A stretch of DNA of 64,000 nucleotides from the NCBI RefSeq assembly GCF_900112695.1, contig NZ_FOMT01000002.1, forward strand, positions 874,479-938,478, given 5' to 3'. Below are positions 8,072 through 17,114 of this stretch, piece after piece. Both the position numbers and the translations under genes were made by a program. The DNA is from Paenibacillus catalpae (GTDB taxonomy: Bacteria; Bacillota; Bacilli; Paenibacillales; Paenibacillaceae). Numbering within the stretch: the stretch's first letter is position 1; each line of letters begins with the position of its first letter. Under the pieces are notes generated by a model. That model did not search any database. It was not told where the DNA came from and worked only from the letters and a program-made list of their open reading frames with translations.

Positions 8072-9664
8072 TCAGACGGGTATCTGACGGCGGTTATGCC
8101 AATACCTGATGACCCATGCGACGATGACAGGCAGCACAGCATAGATCAGAGCGGCCGTTATATTCACGCCTCCGCCAACGCTGACGAGCTCAAAGCCCAT
8201 AATCAGGCTGTCGAGTATGGCATGGGTGAATACAGCTGTTATAAAGCCGTATCGGAGGAAAATAAGGCAGAAAACAGTTCCCAGAATAACAAGCTCTACG
8301 ATCCGCGTATAGAACGGGAAGATCGGATAGCCGACATGGCCCAGCGCCCACATGATGGTCGGAATAAGCGTGGCGATAAACGTATTTTTGAACCACTTCT
8401 TAAACAAGGCAATACCGAACAACCGGAAGATGGCTTCTTCGGAAATAGCGGCGCACCATGCCATCATCGGCATGAGCCACAGCATGTTCGTATTATAAGA
8501 GGATTGCGTAGCATCACTGGTTGCCCAAGAACCGGCCAGGAACTTCATGGCAATCATAATAATCGCCTGACAGCCCAGAATGATTGCCGCAAAAAGATAT
8601 GACAGCCAGACGCTGCGCCAGACATGATCGCCATAGCCGCGTTCACGGAAGCCCGGCCATAACGGACGTTTCTGAGAGCGCCACATCCCGTCACCGGCGA
8701 CGAGGGCAAAGTAGACAGCCAGGCCAACCGGAATGAGCAGCACAACGGTAATAATAATAGTTGCGTTAAGCTCGGCGTCAGAGCGGCTCTGCTCGCCAAA
8801 GCTAGCCAGGATGCCATCCAGTACATTCAGATTGTTATAAATGTAGAATACGATAAATACCAGGCTGATAAATAAACCGCGTCTGAAGGTTGTGTGTCTC
8901 CGGTACAAGATCGCATATATAATGGATAAAACAAGCGAGATAAAGCACATATAAGCAAGACTGACAACGGATAATGCACTGCCCGTCTTTTTCTGGCTTT
9001 CCACATACGTTATGTAGTCAGCTGGAGCCTGGAAAGCAGTCTTGTACCTAGTAATGACGGCTTTATCATCCATGAGTCCAACCCCAATGACCAGCTCCAG
9101 GGAAGCATCTCCGAGCTTATAGCCGTCCGGATGCAGAACCGCATCTCCATCATCATTAATGTACAAGCTCTCCAATTCTTCGGGGCGGAAGCCTTTGGTC
9201 TCGGCAAAAGCTTTCGCTGACGTTTGAATCAGCTGATCATTATCGGAAGCCGCCGCGCCGAGCCAATGCCAGCCTGCAATGCTGCCGTTTGTCATATGGA
9301 CATAGACATAGGCTTTGGAGCCGTCCTCCATATCCAGATTGACCTGAAACGTATCTGTCGGGAATTTGGCATCATACTTTTTCTCAAACGAGTCGAGCAG
9401 ATCCTTCTTGGAGAAATAACCATTCGCCAAACTGTCGGTCTGATAGATCGTATGAGCGGATACAGCGGATACGCCAAATTGCTGCTTAACGAAATTTTCG
9501 GCCGTTAATGCGGCTTCACTCTTGGCGATGACATCAGGTGTTGAGCTCGAGAAAAGCTGGTCTCCCGCGGCCGGGCCGATCTGTGTGAAGATAAAAATAA
9601 TTGCACCTGCTACGGCTGCCCACAGGAATCGTTTCCAATCTTGAGGGGCGATGGAAGGGATCAT
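8072..9664 (-). CDS. CPBP family intramembrane metalloprotease (CAAX protease-like)
   Basis: A 530-residue membrane protein. One N-terminal helix (about residues 12-30) precedes a soluble region of about 200 residues, then seven or so helices. The three CPBP motifs are in the last third: EEAIFR (Glu-Glu-x3-Arg), WALGHVGYP and FTHAILD, which supply the predicted metal and catalytic residues of the Abi/CAAX family. Family members act in prenyl-protein processing, bacteriocin self-protection or regulated membrane proteolysis; which applies here is unknown. The ATG at 9664 is chosen because GGAGG lies just before it. It stands alone with its own terminator. The long extracytoplasmic-looking N-terminal region is larger than in most family members. 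Confidence 0.88.
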   Translation of the reverse strand: MIPSIAPQDWKRFLWAAVAGAIIFIFTQIGPAAGDQLFSSSTPDVIAKSEAALTAENFVKQQFGVSAVSAHTIYQTDSLANGYFSKKDLLDSFEKKYDAKFPTDTFQVNLDMEDGSKAYVYVHMTNGSIAGWHWLGAAASDNDQLIQTSAKAFAETKGFRPEELESLYINDDGDAVLHPDGYKLGDASLELVIGVGLMDDKAVITRYKTAFQAPADYITYVESQKKTGSALSVVSLAYMCFISLVLSIIYAILYRRHTTFRRGLFISLVFIVFYIYNNLNVLDGILASFGEQSRSDAELNATIIITVVLLIPVGLAVYFALVAGDGMWRSQKRPLWPGFRERGYGDHVWRSVWLSYLFAAIILGCQAIIMIAMKFLAGSWATSDATQSSYNTNMLWLMPMMAWCAAISEEAIFRLFGIALFKKWFKNTFIATLIPTIMWALGHVGYPIFPFYTRIVELVILGTVFCLIFLRYGFITAVFTHAILDSLIMGFELVSVGGGVNITAALIYAVLPVIVAWVIRYWHNRRQIPV

Positions 9665-9865
9665 ACCTAACCTCCATTTCAATTTCAGACAATCCTTAAC
9701 TATTGTAACAATACCACTATTAACTTGAATTATCCAATGCGGGCGAAAGTAGAGGATGCGAACGGAAAGCGGTGAAATAAGGACTTGCAGCCAGCAAGTG
9801 ACCATTTGCTCCATGCGATTGAACGTTTTTGAACGAATACCGCTTAATTATCGCTTACGTTCATT

Positions 9866-9894
9866 TTGATGTACCTGTCATTTGGGCGTATAAT
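9866..9894 (+). promoter_or_regulatory. Promoter of ktrBA
   Basis: TTGATG and TATAAT with 17-bp spacing, just upstream of the riboswitch. Confidence 0.65.
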
Positions 9895-9921
9895 CGTTAA
9901 CGTCATACAAATCGAATAGCA

Positions 9922-10068
9922 ACAGCCGAATTTCGCTATCGAAAACGGGGGAACCAAACCGCTGTACAGTGCAATCCGTCAGCATGGGGTGAATTTCGAG
10001 CATCCGCTCGAATAGGGCTGCCTTTCCAGGCCCGAATCCGTCAGCTAACCTCGTAGGCTGTGTGGAAC
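9922..10068 (+). promoter_or_regulatory. c-di-AMP riboswitch (ydaO/yuaA type)
   Basis: Conserved blocks of the ydaO class are present in order: GGGGGAACCAAAC, GGGGTGAAT, AGGGCTGCCTTTCCAGGCC, CGAATCCGTCAGCTAACCTC and GTAGGC. It lies between a promoter and a terminator ahead of a potassium transporter gene, a known target of c-di-AMP control in Bacillota. Ligand binding should switch transcription off by allowing the terminator. Ends are approximate. Confidence 0.93.
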
Positions 10069-10081
10069 AGGACTCATCTTA

Positions 10082-10107
10082 GCATTGGGGTTCCCGTGCT
10101 TTTTTTT
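10082..10107 (+). terminator. Riboswitch-controlled terminator before ktrB
   Basis: A short stem (GCAT-TGGG with CCCG-TGC) followed by eight T bases, directly downstream of the c-di-AMP aptamer and upstream of the ktrB ribosome site. Confidence 0.75.
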
Positions 10108-10147
10108 ATGCCCAAATAGAGAGATGTCCATGATAAAGGAGAGAAAC

Positions 10148-11488
10148 ATGTCCAACTATTTTAATATCCTGAAGTGGTCGCCTCCCCGGATCCTTGTTTT
10201 TGGCTTTGCGATGATCATCGTGCTTGGTGCCTTTCTGCTGACCTTGCCTTTTGCTTCAAACGATGGTTCGCGGCTTCCTTTCATTGATGCTCTGTTTACA
10301 GCAACCTCGGCGACCTGCGTGACCGGCCTTGTAGTCGTGGATACAGGTACATACTTCTCTATCTTTGGCAAAATCATTATTCTTGCACTGATTCAAATCG
10401 GCGGTTTGGGCTTCATGACGATGGCTACGCTGATTGCGCTTGTGCTGCGCAAGAAGATCTCGCTGAAGGAACGGCTAATCCTGCAGGAAGCGATGAACCA
10501 GACAAGTATGGAGGGAATCGTCCGGTTAATCCGGAGGGTTATTATTTATTCCCTGACGATCGAGTTGATTGGCGCTGTTTTGTTCACCATTCGTTTTGCC
10601 TTTGATATGCCGTTTGGCAGAGCCGTATGGTTTGGCTTCTTCCATTCGATTTCGTTCTTTAATAATGCAGGCTTTGATATCTTTGGCCATTTCCGCAGCT
10701 TAACGATGTATGTGAGCGATCCGCTTGTAAATATCGTATCCATGCTGCTTATCATATTTGGCGGACTAGGTTTTGTTGTAATGGCGGATTTACTGGAGTT
10801 TCGGAAGAACAAGCGGTTGTCGCTGCACAGTAAAGTCGTGTTATCCACGACCGGAACATTGATTGCCGTCGGTGCCATCGTCATCTTTATATTCGAGCTG
10901 TCGAACAGCAAGACCCTTGGTTCTCTGGATTGGGGAGGTAAAATCCTGTCATCCTTCTTCCAGTCCGTTACGCCAAGAACGGCTGGCGCCAATACGCTGG
11001 ATTATACCCAGATGCGGCAGGCGACCGTGTTTTTTACAATCATCCTGATGTTTATCGGGGCATCTCCCGGCTCGACTGGCGGGGGAATCAAGACAACGAC
11101 CTTTACAACGATGGTCGGGGCGGTTATCGCGATGATCCGCGGGCGCGAGGATATTGTTCTTTTCCATTACAGACTTGGAAAAGACCGCATCTTCAAGGCA
11201 CTGACAATTACGATGCTGTCGCTTACCCTTGTTATATTTGTAACGATGCTGCTGTCAACAACCGAAGACCAGCAGTTTCTGAAAATTTTATTCGAAACAA
11301 CGTCGGCCTTTGGTACGGTTGGCCTTACGGCCGGCATTACGCCCGAGCTGACATATTTCGGGAAGATTGTTATTGCCATAACCATGTTCGCCGGCAGGCT
11401 GGGCCCGCTTACGCTTGCTTACGCGCTTGGACCTAAAACAGAGAAAGAGCTGTACCGGTATCCGGAAGGCAAAATTACGATTGGATAG
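10148..11488 (+). CDS. ktrB: Potassium uptake transporter, channel subunit KtrB
   Basis: Membrane subunit of a K+ (Na+-dependent) transporter of the TrkH/KtrB superfamily. The 446 residues carry the four MPM repeats; selectivity-filter segments include ATCVTGL near residue 60, NNAGF near 180, TPRTAG near 285 and TVGLT near 400. ATG at 10148 is set by AAAGGAG. ktrA follows after 17 bp, giving the usual KtrAB pair. Transcription is controlled by the c-di-AMP riboswitch upstream, in line with known c-di-AMP limitation of K+ import. Confidence 0.96.
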   Translation: MSNYFNILKWSPPRILVFGFAMIIVLGAFLLTLPFASNDGSRLPFIDALFTATSATCVTGLVVVDTGTYFSIFGKIIILALIQIGGLGFMTMATLIALVLRKKISLKERLILQEAMNQTSMEGIVRLIRRVIIYSLTIELIGAVLFTIRFAFDMPFGRAVWFGFFHSISFFNNAGFDIFGHFRSLTMYVSDPLVNIVSMLLIIFGGLGFVVMADLLEFRKNKRLSLHSKVVLSTTGTLIAVGAIVIFIFELSNSKTLGSLDWGGKILSSFFQSVTPRTAGANTLDYTQMRQATVFFTIILMFIGASPGSTGGGIKTTTFTTMVGAVIAMIRGREDIVLFHYRLGKDRIFKALTITMLSLTLVIFVTMLLSTTEDQQFLKILFETTSAFGTVGLTAGITPELTYFGKIVIAITMFAGRLGPLTLAYALGPKTEKELYRYPEGKITIG

Positions 11489-11505
11489 GGGAATAGAGAG
11501 CAAGA

Positions 11506-12168
11506 ATGAAAAACAATCAATTTGTGATCGTAGGTTTAGGGCGATTTGGCTCGAGTCTTGGAAGAGAGCTTATTAAGCTGGGCTATGAGGTGCTCGGGAT
11601 CGACCGTGATGAGGAAGCTGTCCAGGAAATGAGCAATGTACTGACGTACACGGTTTCGGCCGATTGCACCGATGAAGAGACACTGCGATCACTTGGTGTT
11701 CGTAACTTCGACTGCGGCGTTGTGGCCATTGGCGATGACATTCAGGCCAGCATTTTGACGACTATTTTATTGAAGGATCTGGGCGTGAAGCGGGTTGTAG
11801 CGAAAGCGATGAGCGAGCTGCACGGACGCGTGCTGGAGAAGATTGGAGTCGACCGGGTGGTCTATCCGGAACGGGATATGGGGATCCGGGTGGCCCATCA
11901 GCTGGTCTCGCCAAACCTGCTTGATTATATTGAGCTGTCGAAGGAATACACGATTGCCGAGCTTTCGGTACCAAATTGCCTGAATGGCAAATCCCTTAAT
12001 GAATTGAATTTGCGGGCCCGTTTCGGGTGCAGCATCGTAGCCATTAACAAGCCTTCCGGTATTATTATTGCTCCTACGGCGACGGATGTTGTGACGGAAA
12101 AGGACGTCATGGTTGTGATCGGAACAAACGACCAGATTGATCAGTTTGAAGAAACCATAATCAGGTGA
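11506..12168 (+). CDS. ktrA: Potassium uptake regulator, RCK subunit KtrA
   Basis: Cytoplasmic gating ring that binds ATP/ADP and opens or closes KtrB. The 220 residues have an N-terminal Rossmann nucleotide site (GLGRFG at residues 10-15, then acidic ID at the second strand) and a C-terminal RCK_C domain from about residue 135 (the part that binds c-di-AMP in studied homologues). A terminator follows. This gives two layers of possible c-di-AMP control: the RNA switch at the front of the operon and, by homology, the protein itself. Confidence 0.96.
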   Translation: MKNNQFVIVGLGRFGSSLGRELIKLGYEVLGIDRDEEAVQEMSNVLTYTVSADCTDEETLRSLGVRNFDCGVVAIGDDIQASILTTILLKDLGVKRVVAKAMSELHGRVLEKIGVDRVVYPERDMGIRVAHQLVSPNLLDYIELSKEYTIAELSVPNCLNGKSLNELNLRARFGCSIVAINKPSGIIIAPTATDVVTEKDVMVVIGTNDQIDQFEETIIR

Positions 12169-12172
12169 TGAT

Positions 12173-12211
12173 AAGGACAGTGGGCGCAGTTAGCGTTCTC
12201 TGTCCTTTTTG
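12173..12211 (+). terminator. Terminator of ktrBA
   Basis: AAGGACAG and CTGTCCTT form an 8-bp stem around a 19-base loop, followed by five T bases. Confidence 0.75.
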
Positions 12212-12233
12212 CATGGCAGGCGCTGGTGAAGGG

Positions 12234-12434
12234 GATGGACGATGGGTCTTTGATGGGGCGGGATGGCTCGGTGGGACGGGGTATCTCTTTCGGCCGCTAT
12301 TGTCATTCCTTTGCTCTGAATAGGTTTACATAGGTGCTTGCAAAGGAAGTGACAAAGGCGGACGCTTCGCTCCTCCAGAGATACCCCTTTCCCACCTCGC
12401 CCGCGGCACCCATCGAATCCCAAACGTCATCCCC
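12234..12434. repeat. Large imperfect palindrome, copy 1 of a dispersed family
   Basis: The left arm (from about 12234, with ACGGGGTATCTC and TATTGTCATTCCTTTGC) pairs with the right arm (GCAAAGGAAGTGACAAAGG, GAGATACCCC and onward to about 12434) around a loop of about 27 bases. The two arms match over most of 85 bases each. The same core occurs inverted at about 23865-24040. The rest of this 389-bp space (12435-12557) holds two small hairpins (around 12431-12444 and 12456-12490) and a short GCAAA direct repeat. No gene is seen. Confidence 0.8.
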
Positions 12435-12557
12435 GCTGCGCGGGAATGCAAAGAAGGGCAGTGAAGCGCTAAAAAGCGCAATCACTGTCCTCCCCTGCGG
12501 GGAGAGGGGCGAAAAGAGAAGAGCAAAGCAAAGAGCAAAGCAAAGACAAAGAGCACT

Positions 12558-13436
12558 TTACTGGCCCAGCTCCGAAATCCACCTGCGGACAGCAGGATGA
12601 AGATCGGAAGGGTCATTATGGATCAGGCAAGTCGTTCGCTTGGTATCTTCAAGCTCGCGGATAGGGACGACGATCAGCTCGTTGTCGGCTAGAAGCTGCT
12701 TGCGCATATAAGAATGCGGGAGAAGAGTAGCCGCGCGACAAGTGTGCAGAAGACGCACGATCGCTTCGAAGGAGTCGATCTCCATCCGGACATCGGGCTG
12801 AAGATGGTATTTGGCGAATACTTCGTCCGTTAATTTGCGGTACCAGGTTCCTTTGGAGAACAGAATCATCGGTAGACCATTTAAATCTTCTATTGTAAGA
12901 GAATCCTGATTGGTGACAGATACACTTGTCGGAATAACAAGAAGCAGGTGATCGTCAAACAGCGGAACACAATGAAGCTGGGAGTCTTCAATCATCGAAG
13001 CAACGATGGCTATATCCGCTTTATTGTCGCGGACAAGCGAGACAATCTCATGGGTTTTGCCGGTTACGGCCTTAATATCAAACTCCGGGTGGCTGGCGTT
13101 TAACGTCTTGATGAAATCGGGTAATGTAGTCTGAAGGGTCGTCAAGCTTGCACCAATCGTTATGGAAGTTTTGCCTGCAGCGGTATATTCTGCAACGGAG
13201 TCCATATAACGGCGGTGCAGCTTGCGCAGATTGACCGCATACTCGTAGGTCAACTGACCGACACGGGTCAGCTCAAGCCGTTTTCCGACACGTTCAAACA
13301 GCTTGGCTCCGATCTCTTCCTCAAGCTTGGCAATCTTGCGGGATAGAGCCGGCTGGGACAAATTAAGCAGACTTGCTGCTTTGTTCATGCTGGAATGCTC
13401 CACTATTGCAGCAAACATATTAAATTCTTCGATCAT
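12558..13436 (-). CDS. LysR family transcriptional regulator
   Basis: A 292-residue regulator with an N-terminal winged helix (NMFAAIVEHSSMNKAASLLN, then QPALSRKIAKLEEEIG at about residues 29-44) and a periplasmic-binding-like effector domain from about residue 90. ATG follows a GGAGAG site. It is transcribed away from sdhCAB with a 291-bp shared upstream region, the usual layout for a LysR protein that controls its divergent neighbour. The inducer is unknown. A role like CcpC, which controls citrate-cycle genes in Bacillus, is possible but not shown by the sequence. Confidence 0.93.
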   Translation of the reverse strand: MIEEFNMFAAIVEHSSMNKAASLLNLSQPALSRKIAKLEEEIGAKLFERVGKRLELTRVGQLTYEYAVNLRKLHRRYMDSVAEYTAAGKTSITIGASLTTLQTTLPDFIKTLNASHPEFDIKAVTGKTHEIVSLVRDNKADIAIVASMIEDSQLHCVPLFDDHLLLVIPTSVSVTNQDSLTIEDLNGLPMILFSKGTWYRKLTDEVFAKYHLQPDVRMEIDSFEAIVRLLHTCRAATLLPHSYMRKQLLADNELIVVPIRELEDTKRTTCLIHNDPSDLHPAVRRWISELGQ

Positions 13437-13641
13437 CTTGATCTCTCCGATCGCTTATGTGAAATTGTTATAATAAATTATAATAAATATGCAATTCCAT
13501 TATAAGTCCAAAAGGAGTAGGATTAAAGAGGTAGCATACACGGAAAGTTCACAATTTTTATTCCCCAGAGTATTTTGCGGGGGACCCCGCTGTGAAAACC
13601 GGAAGAAGGGGTAAATCTTTCGTGCTTGATGTCGACTTTTG

Positions 13642-13670
13642 TTGACGGACGAATGAGCCGGGGGTACAAT
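13642..13670 (+). promoter_or_regulatory. Promoter of sdhCAB
   Basis: TTGACG and TACAAT with 17-bp spacing, about 57 bp upstream of the sdhC start. A GC palindrome (GCGGGGGACCCCGC, about 13576-13589) lies further up in the shared region with the LysR gene. Confidence 0.75.
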
Positions 13671-13727
13671 GTAGAATGGTTTGTCAAGAGTAAAAATGTC
13701 ATGGAGCACTGGAAAGGAGAAGTATTA

Positions 13728-14399
13728 ATGAAAGGAAATTCGTACTACTGGCGCAAGCTTCACTCTTTGCTTGGGGTGATTCCGCTCGGTGGGTTTATCA
13801 TCGTACATGCGCTGGCCAATTTTCAGGCGTATGAACGGGGACCGGAAGGCTTCTCGAAAGCCGTTGGTTTTATTAACGACCTGCCTATTGTAACGCTGCT
13901 GGAGATCTTCGGTATCTATCTGCCGATCTTGTTCCACGGTATTTACGGCTTGTACATGGCTTATCAGTCGAACCTCAACTCGGGACGTTTCAAATATGAA
14001 CGTAACTGGGCGTTTACGCTTCAGCGTATTACAGGGGTTATTACCTTCATCTTTATTTTCTGGCATGTGTTCGAGACCCGCGTGCAAGTCGCGCTCGGCA
14101 ACATCACGCATGAAGAGCTTGGCTCGACGATGCATGATATCGCAACGAACCCTGCTTTGTTTATCCTGTACCTCATCGGTATTCTGTCTGCGGTATTCCA
14201 CTTCAGCAACGGCCTTTGGGCATTCCTGATCAGCTGGGGTATTACTGTATCTCCGAAAGCTCAAAAGGTTTCGGCGAACATCTGCATGGTTATCTTTGTG
14301 CTTGTAGCCGCGCTGTTCATTCTGTCGCTCGTAGCTTTCACAGGAGACGAGTTCAAGGAAGCAGCAAGTGCCGCATTGGCATTGACCAATATCGGTTAG
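13728..14399 (+). CDS. sdhC: Succinate dehydrogenase cytochrome b558 subunit
   Basis: Membrane anchor of complex II, holding two haems b and reducing menaquinone. The 223 residues form five predicted helices with His residues suited to haem binding, including HALANFQAYERGPEGF near residue 25, FHGIYG near 70, FWHVFETR near 113 and FHFSNGLW near 158. This is the single large-subunit cytochrome type of Bacillota. The ATG at 13728 is chosen over upstream starts because AAAGGAGAAG lies just before it. It is followed after 27 bp by sdhA and then sdhB. Confidence 0.95.
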   Translation: MKGNSYYWRKLHSLLGVIPLGGFIIVHALANFQAYERGPEGFSKAVGFINDLPIVTLLEIFGIYLPILFHGIYGLYMAYQSNLNSGRFKYERNWAFTLQRITGVITFIFIFWHVFETRVQVALGNITHEELGSTMHDIATNPALFILYLIGILSAVFHFSNGLWAFLISWGITVSPKAQKVSANICMVIFVLVAALFILSLVAFTGDEFKEAASAALALTNIG

Positions 14400-14426
14400 T
14401 AGTATTTAGACAAGGAGCGAAACGTT

Positions 14427-16184
14427 ATGGCTAAAAATAAAATTATCGTCGTAGGTGGCGGCCTTGCAGGTTTGATGGCAACCGTTAAAGCGGCGGAAGC
14501 GGGCGTGCATGTGGATTTGTTCTCCCTCGTGCCGGTAAAACGTTCCCATTCCGTTTGCGCGCAAGGCGGCATTAACGGCGCTGTTAATACAAAAGGCGAA
14601 GGCGACTCCCCTTGGGAGCACTTTGACGATACCGTATACGGCGGTGACTTCCTCGCCAACCAGCCGCCGGTAAAAGCAATGTGTGAAGCTGCACCTGGCA
14701 TTATTCACTTGATGGACCGTATGGGCGTTATGTTCAGCCGTACACCAGAGGGTCTGCTTGACTTCCGTCGTTTCGGCGGTACGCAATATCACCGTACGGC
14801 ATTCGCAGGCGCGACAACCGGCCAGCAGCTGCTGTACGCACTGGACGAGCAAGTTCGTCGCTGGGAAGCTGCCGGTCTCGTAACGAAATACGAGCATTGG
14901 GAATTCCTTGGCTCTGTACTGGATGACGAAGGCATCTGCCGCGGTATTTCGGCACAAAGCCTGCGTACGATGGAAGTACATACTTTCGTCGGCGACGCCG
15001 TTATTCTTGCATCCGGCGGCCCTGGCATTATCTTCGGCAAAACAACGAACTCCGTTATTAATACAGGTACTGCGGCAAGTGCGGTTTACCAGCAAGGCGT
15101 TCATTATGCGAACGGCGAATTTATTCAAATTCATCCAACGGCTATCCCGGGCGATGACAAGCTGCGCCTCATGTCCGAATCGGCACGTGGTGAAGGCGGC
15201 CGGATCTGGACGTACAAAGACGGCAAGCCTTGGTACTTCCTTGAAGAGAAATACCCTGCATACGGCAACCTTGTTCCGCGCGATATCGCAACACGCGAAA
15301 TCTTCAGCGTCTGCGTTGATGAGAAGCTTGGCATCAACGGCGAGAACATGGTATATCTCGATCTGTCCCATAAAGATCCGAAGGAGCTTGATGTTAAGCT
15401 TGGCGGTATCATTGAGATTTACGAGAAATTCATGGGTGATGACCCGCGTAAAATTCCGATGAAGATCTTCCCTGCGGTTCACTATTCGATGGGCGGCATG
15501 TGGGTTGACTATAACCAAATGACGAACATTCCTGGTCTCTTCGCAGCAGGCGAATGTGATTACCAATTCCATGGCGCGAACCGTCTTGGCGCGAACTCCC
15601 TGCTCTCGGCTATCTTCGGCGGCATGGTAGCTGGCCCGAAAGCGGTTGAGTATATCAAAGGCCTCAAGAAATCGGCTGAAGATGTTGCTTCTTCGGTATT
15701 CGACCGCGAGAAGAAACGCCATACCGAGAAATACAACAACATTCTAAGCATGAACGGCACGGAAAATGCTTACGTCCTCCACAAGGAGCTTGGCGAGTGG
15801 ATGACGAACAATATGACCGTTGTACGGTTCAATGACAAGCTGAAGCAAACGATCGACAAGATCAAAGAGCTGAAGCAGCGTTACCAGAACATCAACATCA
15901 ATGATACGGCGCAATGGAATAACTCCAGCGTAGCGTTCACGCGTCAATTGTGGAACATGCTTGAGCTGTCCGAAGCGATGACACTGGGTGCATTGCTCCG
16001 TGACGAAAGCCGCGGCGCGCATTACAAGCCGGACTTCCCGGATCGTAATGACGAGGACTTCCTCAAAACAACAAAAGCAACCTGGACTCCTGAAGGTCCG
16101 CAAATCTCGTATGAGGAAGTTGATACATCCCTCATTAAACCGCGTAAACGCGACTATACAGCTAACAAGAAGAAAGGAGAATAA
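14427..16184 (+). CDS. sdhA: Succinate dehydrogenase flavoprotein subunit
   Basis: Oxidises succinate to fumarate on covalent FAD and passes electrons to SdhB. The 585 residues begin with a dinucleotide-binding motif (GGGLAGLMATVKAAEAG) and the FAD region SVCAQGGINGA. Substrate-site segments include HPTAIPG (near residue 238), RGEGGRIW and MGGMWVDYNQ. GECDYQFHGANRLGANSLL near 379-397 is a conserved FAD-domain signature. The length matches the Bacillus-type enzyme. Two bases separate it from sdhB, so the two are likely translationally coupled. Confidence 0.98.
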   Translation: MAKNKIIVVGGGLAGLMATVKAAEAGVHVDLFSLVPVKRSHSVCAQGGINGAVNTKGEGDSPWEHFDDTVYGGDFLANQPPVKAMCEAAPGIIHLMDRMGVMFSRTPEGLLDFRRFGGTQYHRTAFAGATTGQQLLYALDEQVRRWEAAGLVTKYEHWEFLGSVLDDEGICRGISAQSLRTMEVHTFVGDAVILASGGPGIIFGKTTNSVINTGTAASAVYQQGVHYANGEFIQIHPTAIPGDDKLRLMSESARGEGGRIWTYKDGKPWYFLEEKYPAYGNLVPRDIATREIFSVCVDEKLGINGENMVYLDLSHKDPKELDVKLGGIIEIYEKFMGDDPRKIPMKIFPAVHYSMGGMWVDYNQMTNIPGLFAAGECDYQFHGANRLGANSLLSAIFGGMVAGPKAVEYIKGLKKSAEDVASSVFDREKKRHTEKYNNILSMNGTENAYVLHKELGEWMTNNMTVVRFNDKLKQTIDKIKELKQRYQNININDTAQWNNSSVAFTRQLWNMLELSEAMTLGALLRDESRGAHYKPDFPDRNDEDFLKTTKATWTPEGPQISYEEVDTSLIKPRKRDYTANKKKGE

Positions 16185-16186
16185 CA

Positions 16187-16945
16187 ATGGCTCAAACGAC
16201 AGCAACAAAAACCGTAAAGTTCGTTATTACCCGCCAAGATGGACCAGACTCCGCGCCTTACACAGAAGAGTTTGAGATTCCTTACCGCGCGAACATGAAC
16301 GTAATCAGCGGCTTAATGGAGATCCAGCGTAATCCGAAAAAAACGGATGGCGGCAAAACAGCTCCAGTATGCTGGGAATCTAACTGTCTTGAGGAAGTGT
16401 GCGGCGCCTGCTCGATGGTGATCAACGGCAAGCCTCGCCAGGCCTGCAGCGCGCTGATCGATCAACTGGAGCAGCCGGTTCGCCTTGAGCCGATGCGTAC
16501 ATTCCCTGTCGTACGTGACCTTGTTATTAACCGCGAGCGCATGTTCAACGCGCTGAAACGGGTTAAAGCATGGATTCCGATCGACGGTACGTATGATCTG
16601 GGTCCAGGTCCACGTCTGGCTGAATCGAAGCGCCAATGGGCTTACGAACTGTCGAAATGCATGACTTGCGGCGTTTGTATGGAAGCTTGCCCGAACGTCA
16701 ACGACCGTAACAGCTTTATCGGCCCGCAAGCGATCTCCCAGGTTCGTCTGTTCAACGTTCACCCTACAGGTGAAATGAACAAGGCAGAACGTCTTGAGAC
16801 GCTGATGGAAGACGGCGGTATCGAAGGCTGCGGCAACTCGCAGAACTGCGTGCGTTCTTGCCCGAAAGGCATTCCGCTTACAACTTCGATTGCTGCAATC
16901 AACCGTGATACTACCAAACAATTGTTCAAAAAATGGCTTGGCTAA
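16187..16945 (+). CDS. sdhB: Succinate dehydrogenase iron-sulfur subunit
   Basis: Carries electrons from FAD to the membrane haems. The 252 residues contain the cysteines of three clusters: the plant-type 2Fe-2S site (CWESNCLEEVCGACSM), the 4Fe-4S site (CMTCGVCMEACPN) and the 3Fe-4S site (CGNSQNCVRSCPKG). AAAGGAG precedes the ATG. It is the last gene of the operon and is followed by a terminator. Confidence 0.98.
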   Translation: MAQTTATKTVKFVITRQDGPDSAPYTEEFEIPYRANMNVISGLMEIQRNPKKTDGGKTAPVCWESNCLEEVCGACSMVINGKPRQACSALIDQLEQPVRLEPMRTFPVVRDLVINRERMFNALKRVKAWIPIDGTYDLGPGPRLAESKRQWAYELSKCMTCGVCMEACPNVNDRNSFIGPQAISQVRLFNVHPTGEMNKAERLETLMEDGGIEGCGNSQNCVRSCPKGIPLTTSIAAINRDTTKQLFKKWLG

Positions 16946-16952
16946 GAATTTC

Positions 16953-16979
16953 GCCCTCCGTGAACCGGGGGGCTTTTTC
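16953..16979 (+). terminator. Terminator of sdhCAB
   Basis: An 8-bp stem (GCCCTCCG with CGGGGGGC) with a 5-base loop and a T-run. Confidence 0.8.
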
Positions 16980-17050
16980 TTGTCCCTCATTTGATAATGA
17001 TAACTATTATCAATATAGTAAAATAGATAAAGGCGAAAGTCAACTAACGC

Positions 17051-17104
17051 AAAAAAGCTGTGCCATGAAGGATAGGAACTATCCTGATATGGCACAGCTT
17101 TTTT
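17051..17104. terminator. Terminator of the HxlR gene, bidirectional
   Basis: A long interrupted stem: AAAAAAGCTGTGCCAT with its complement, and an inner AGGATAG/CTATCCT. A-run on the left and T-run on the right fit both directions. Confidence 0.88.
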
Positions 17105-17114
17105 AATCAGTTTC

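Noticed and set aside
14406..15722. Long minus-strand frame opposite sdhA
   Set aside because: It is a shadow of a highly expressed GC-biased gene, has no ribosome site and no recognisable protein features. The same holds for the frames opposite thrS (33059-34972) and glnA (48201-49634).
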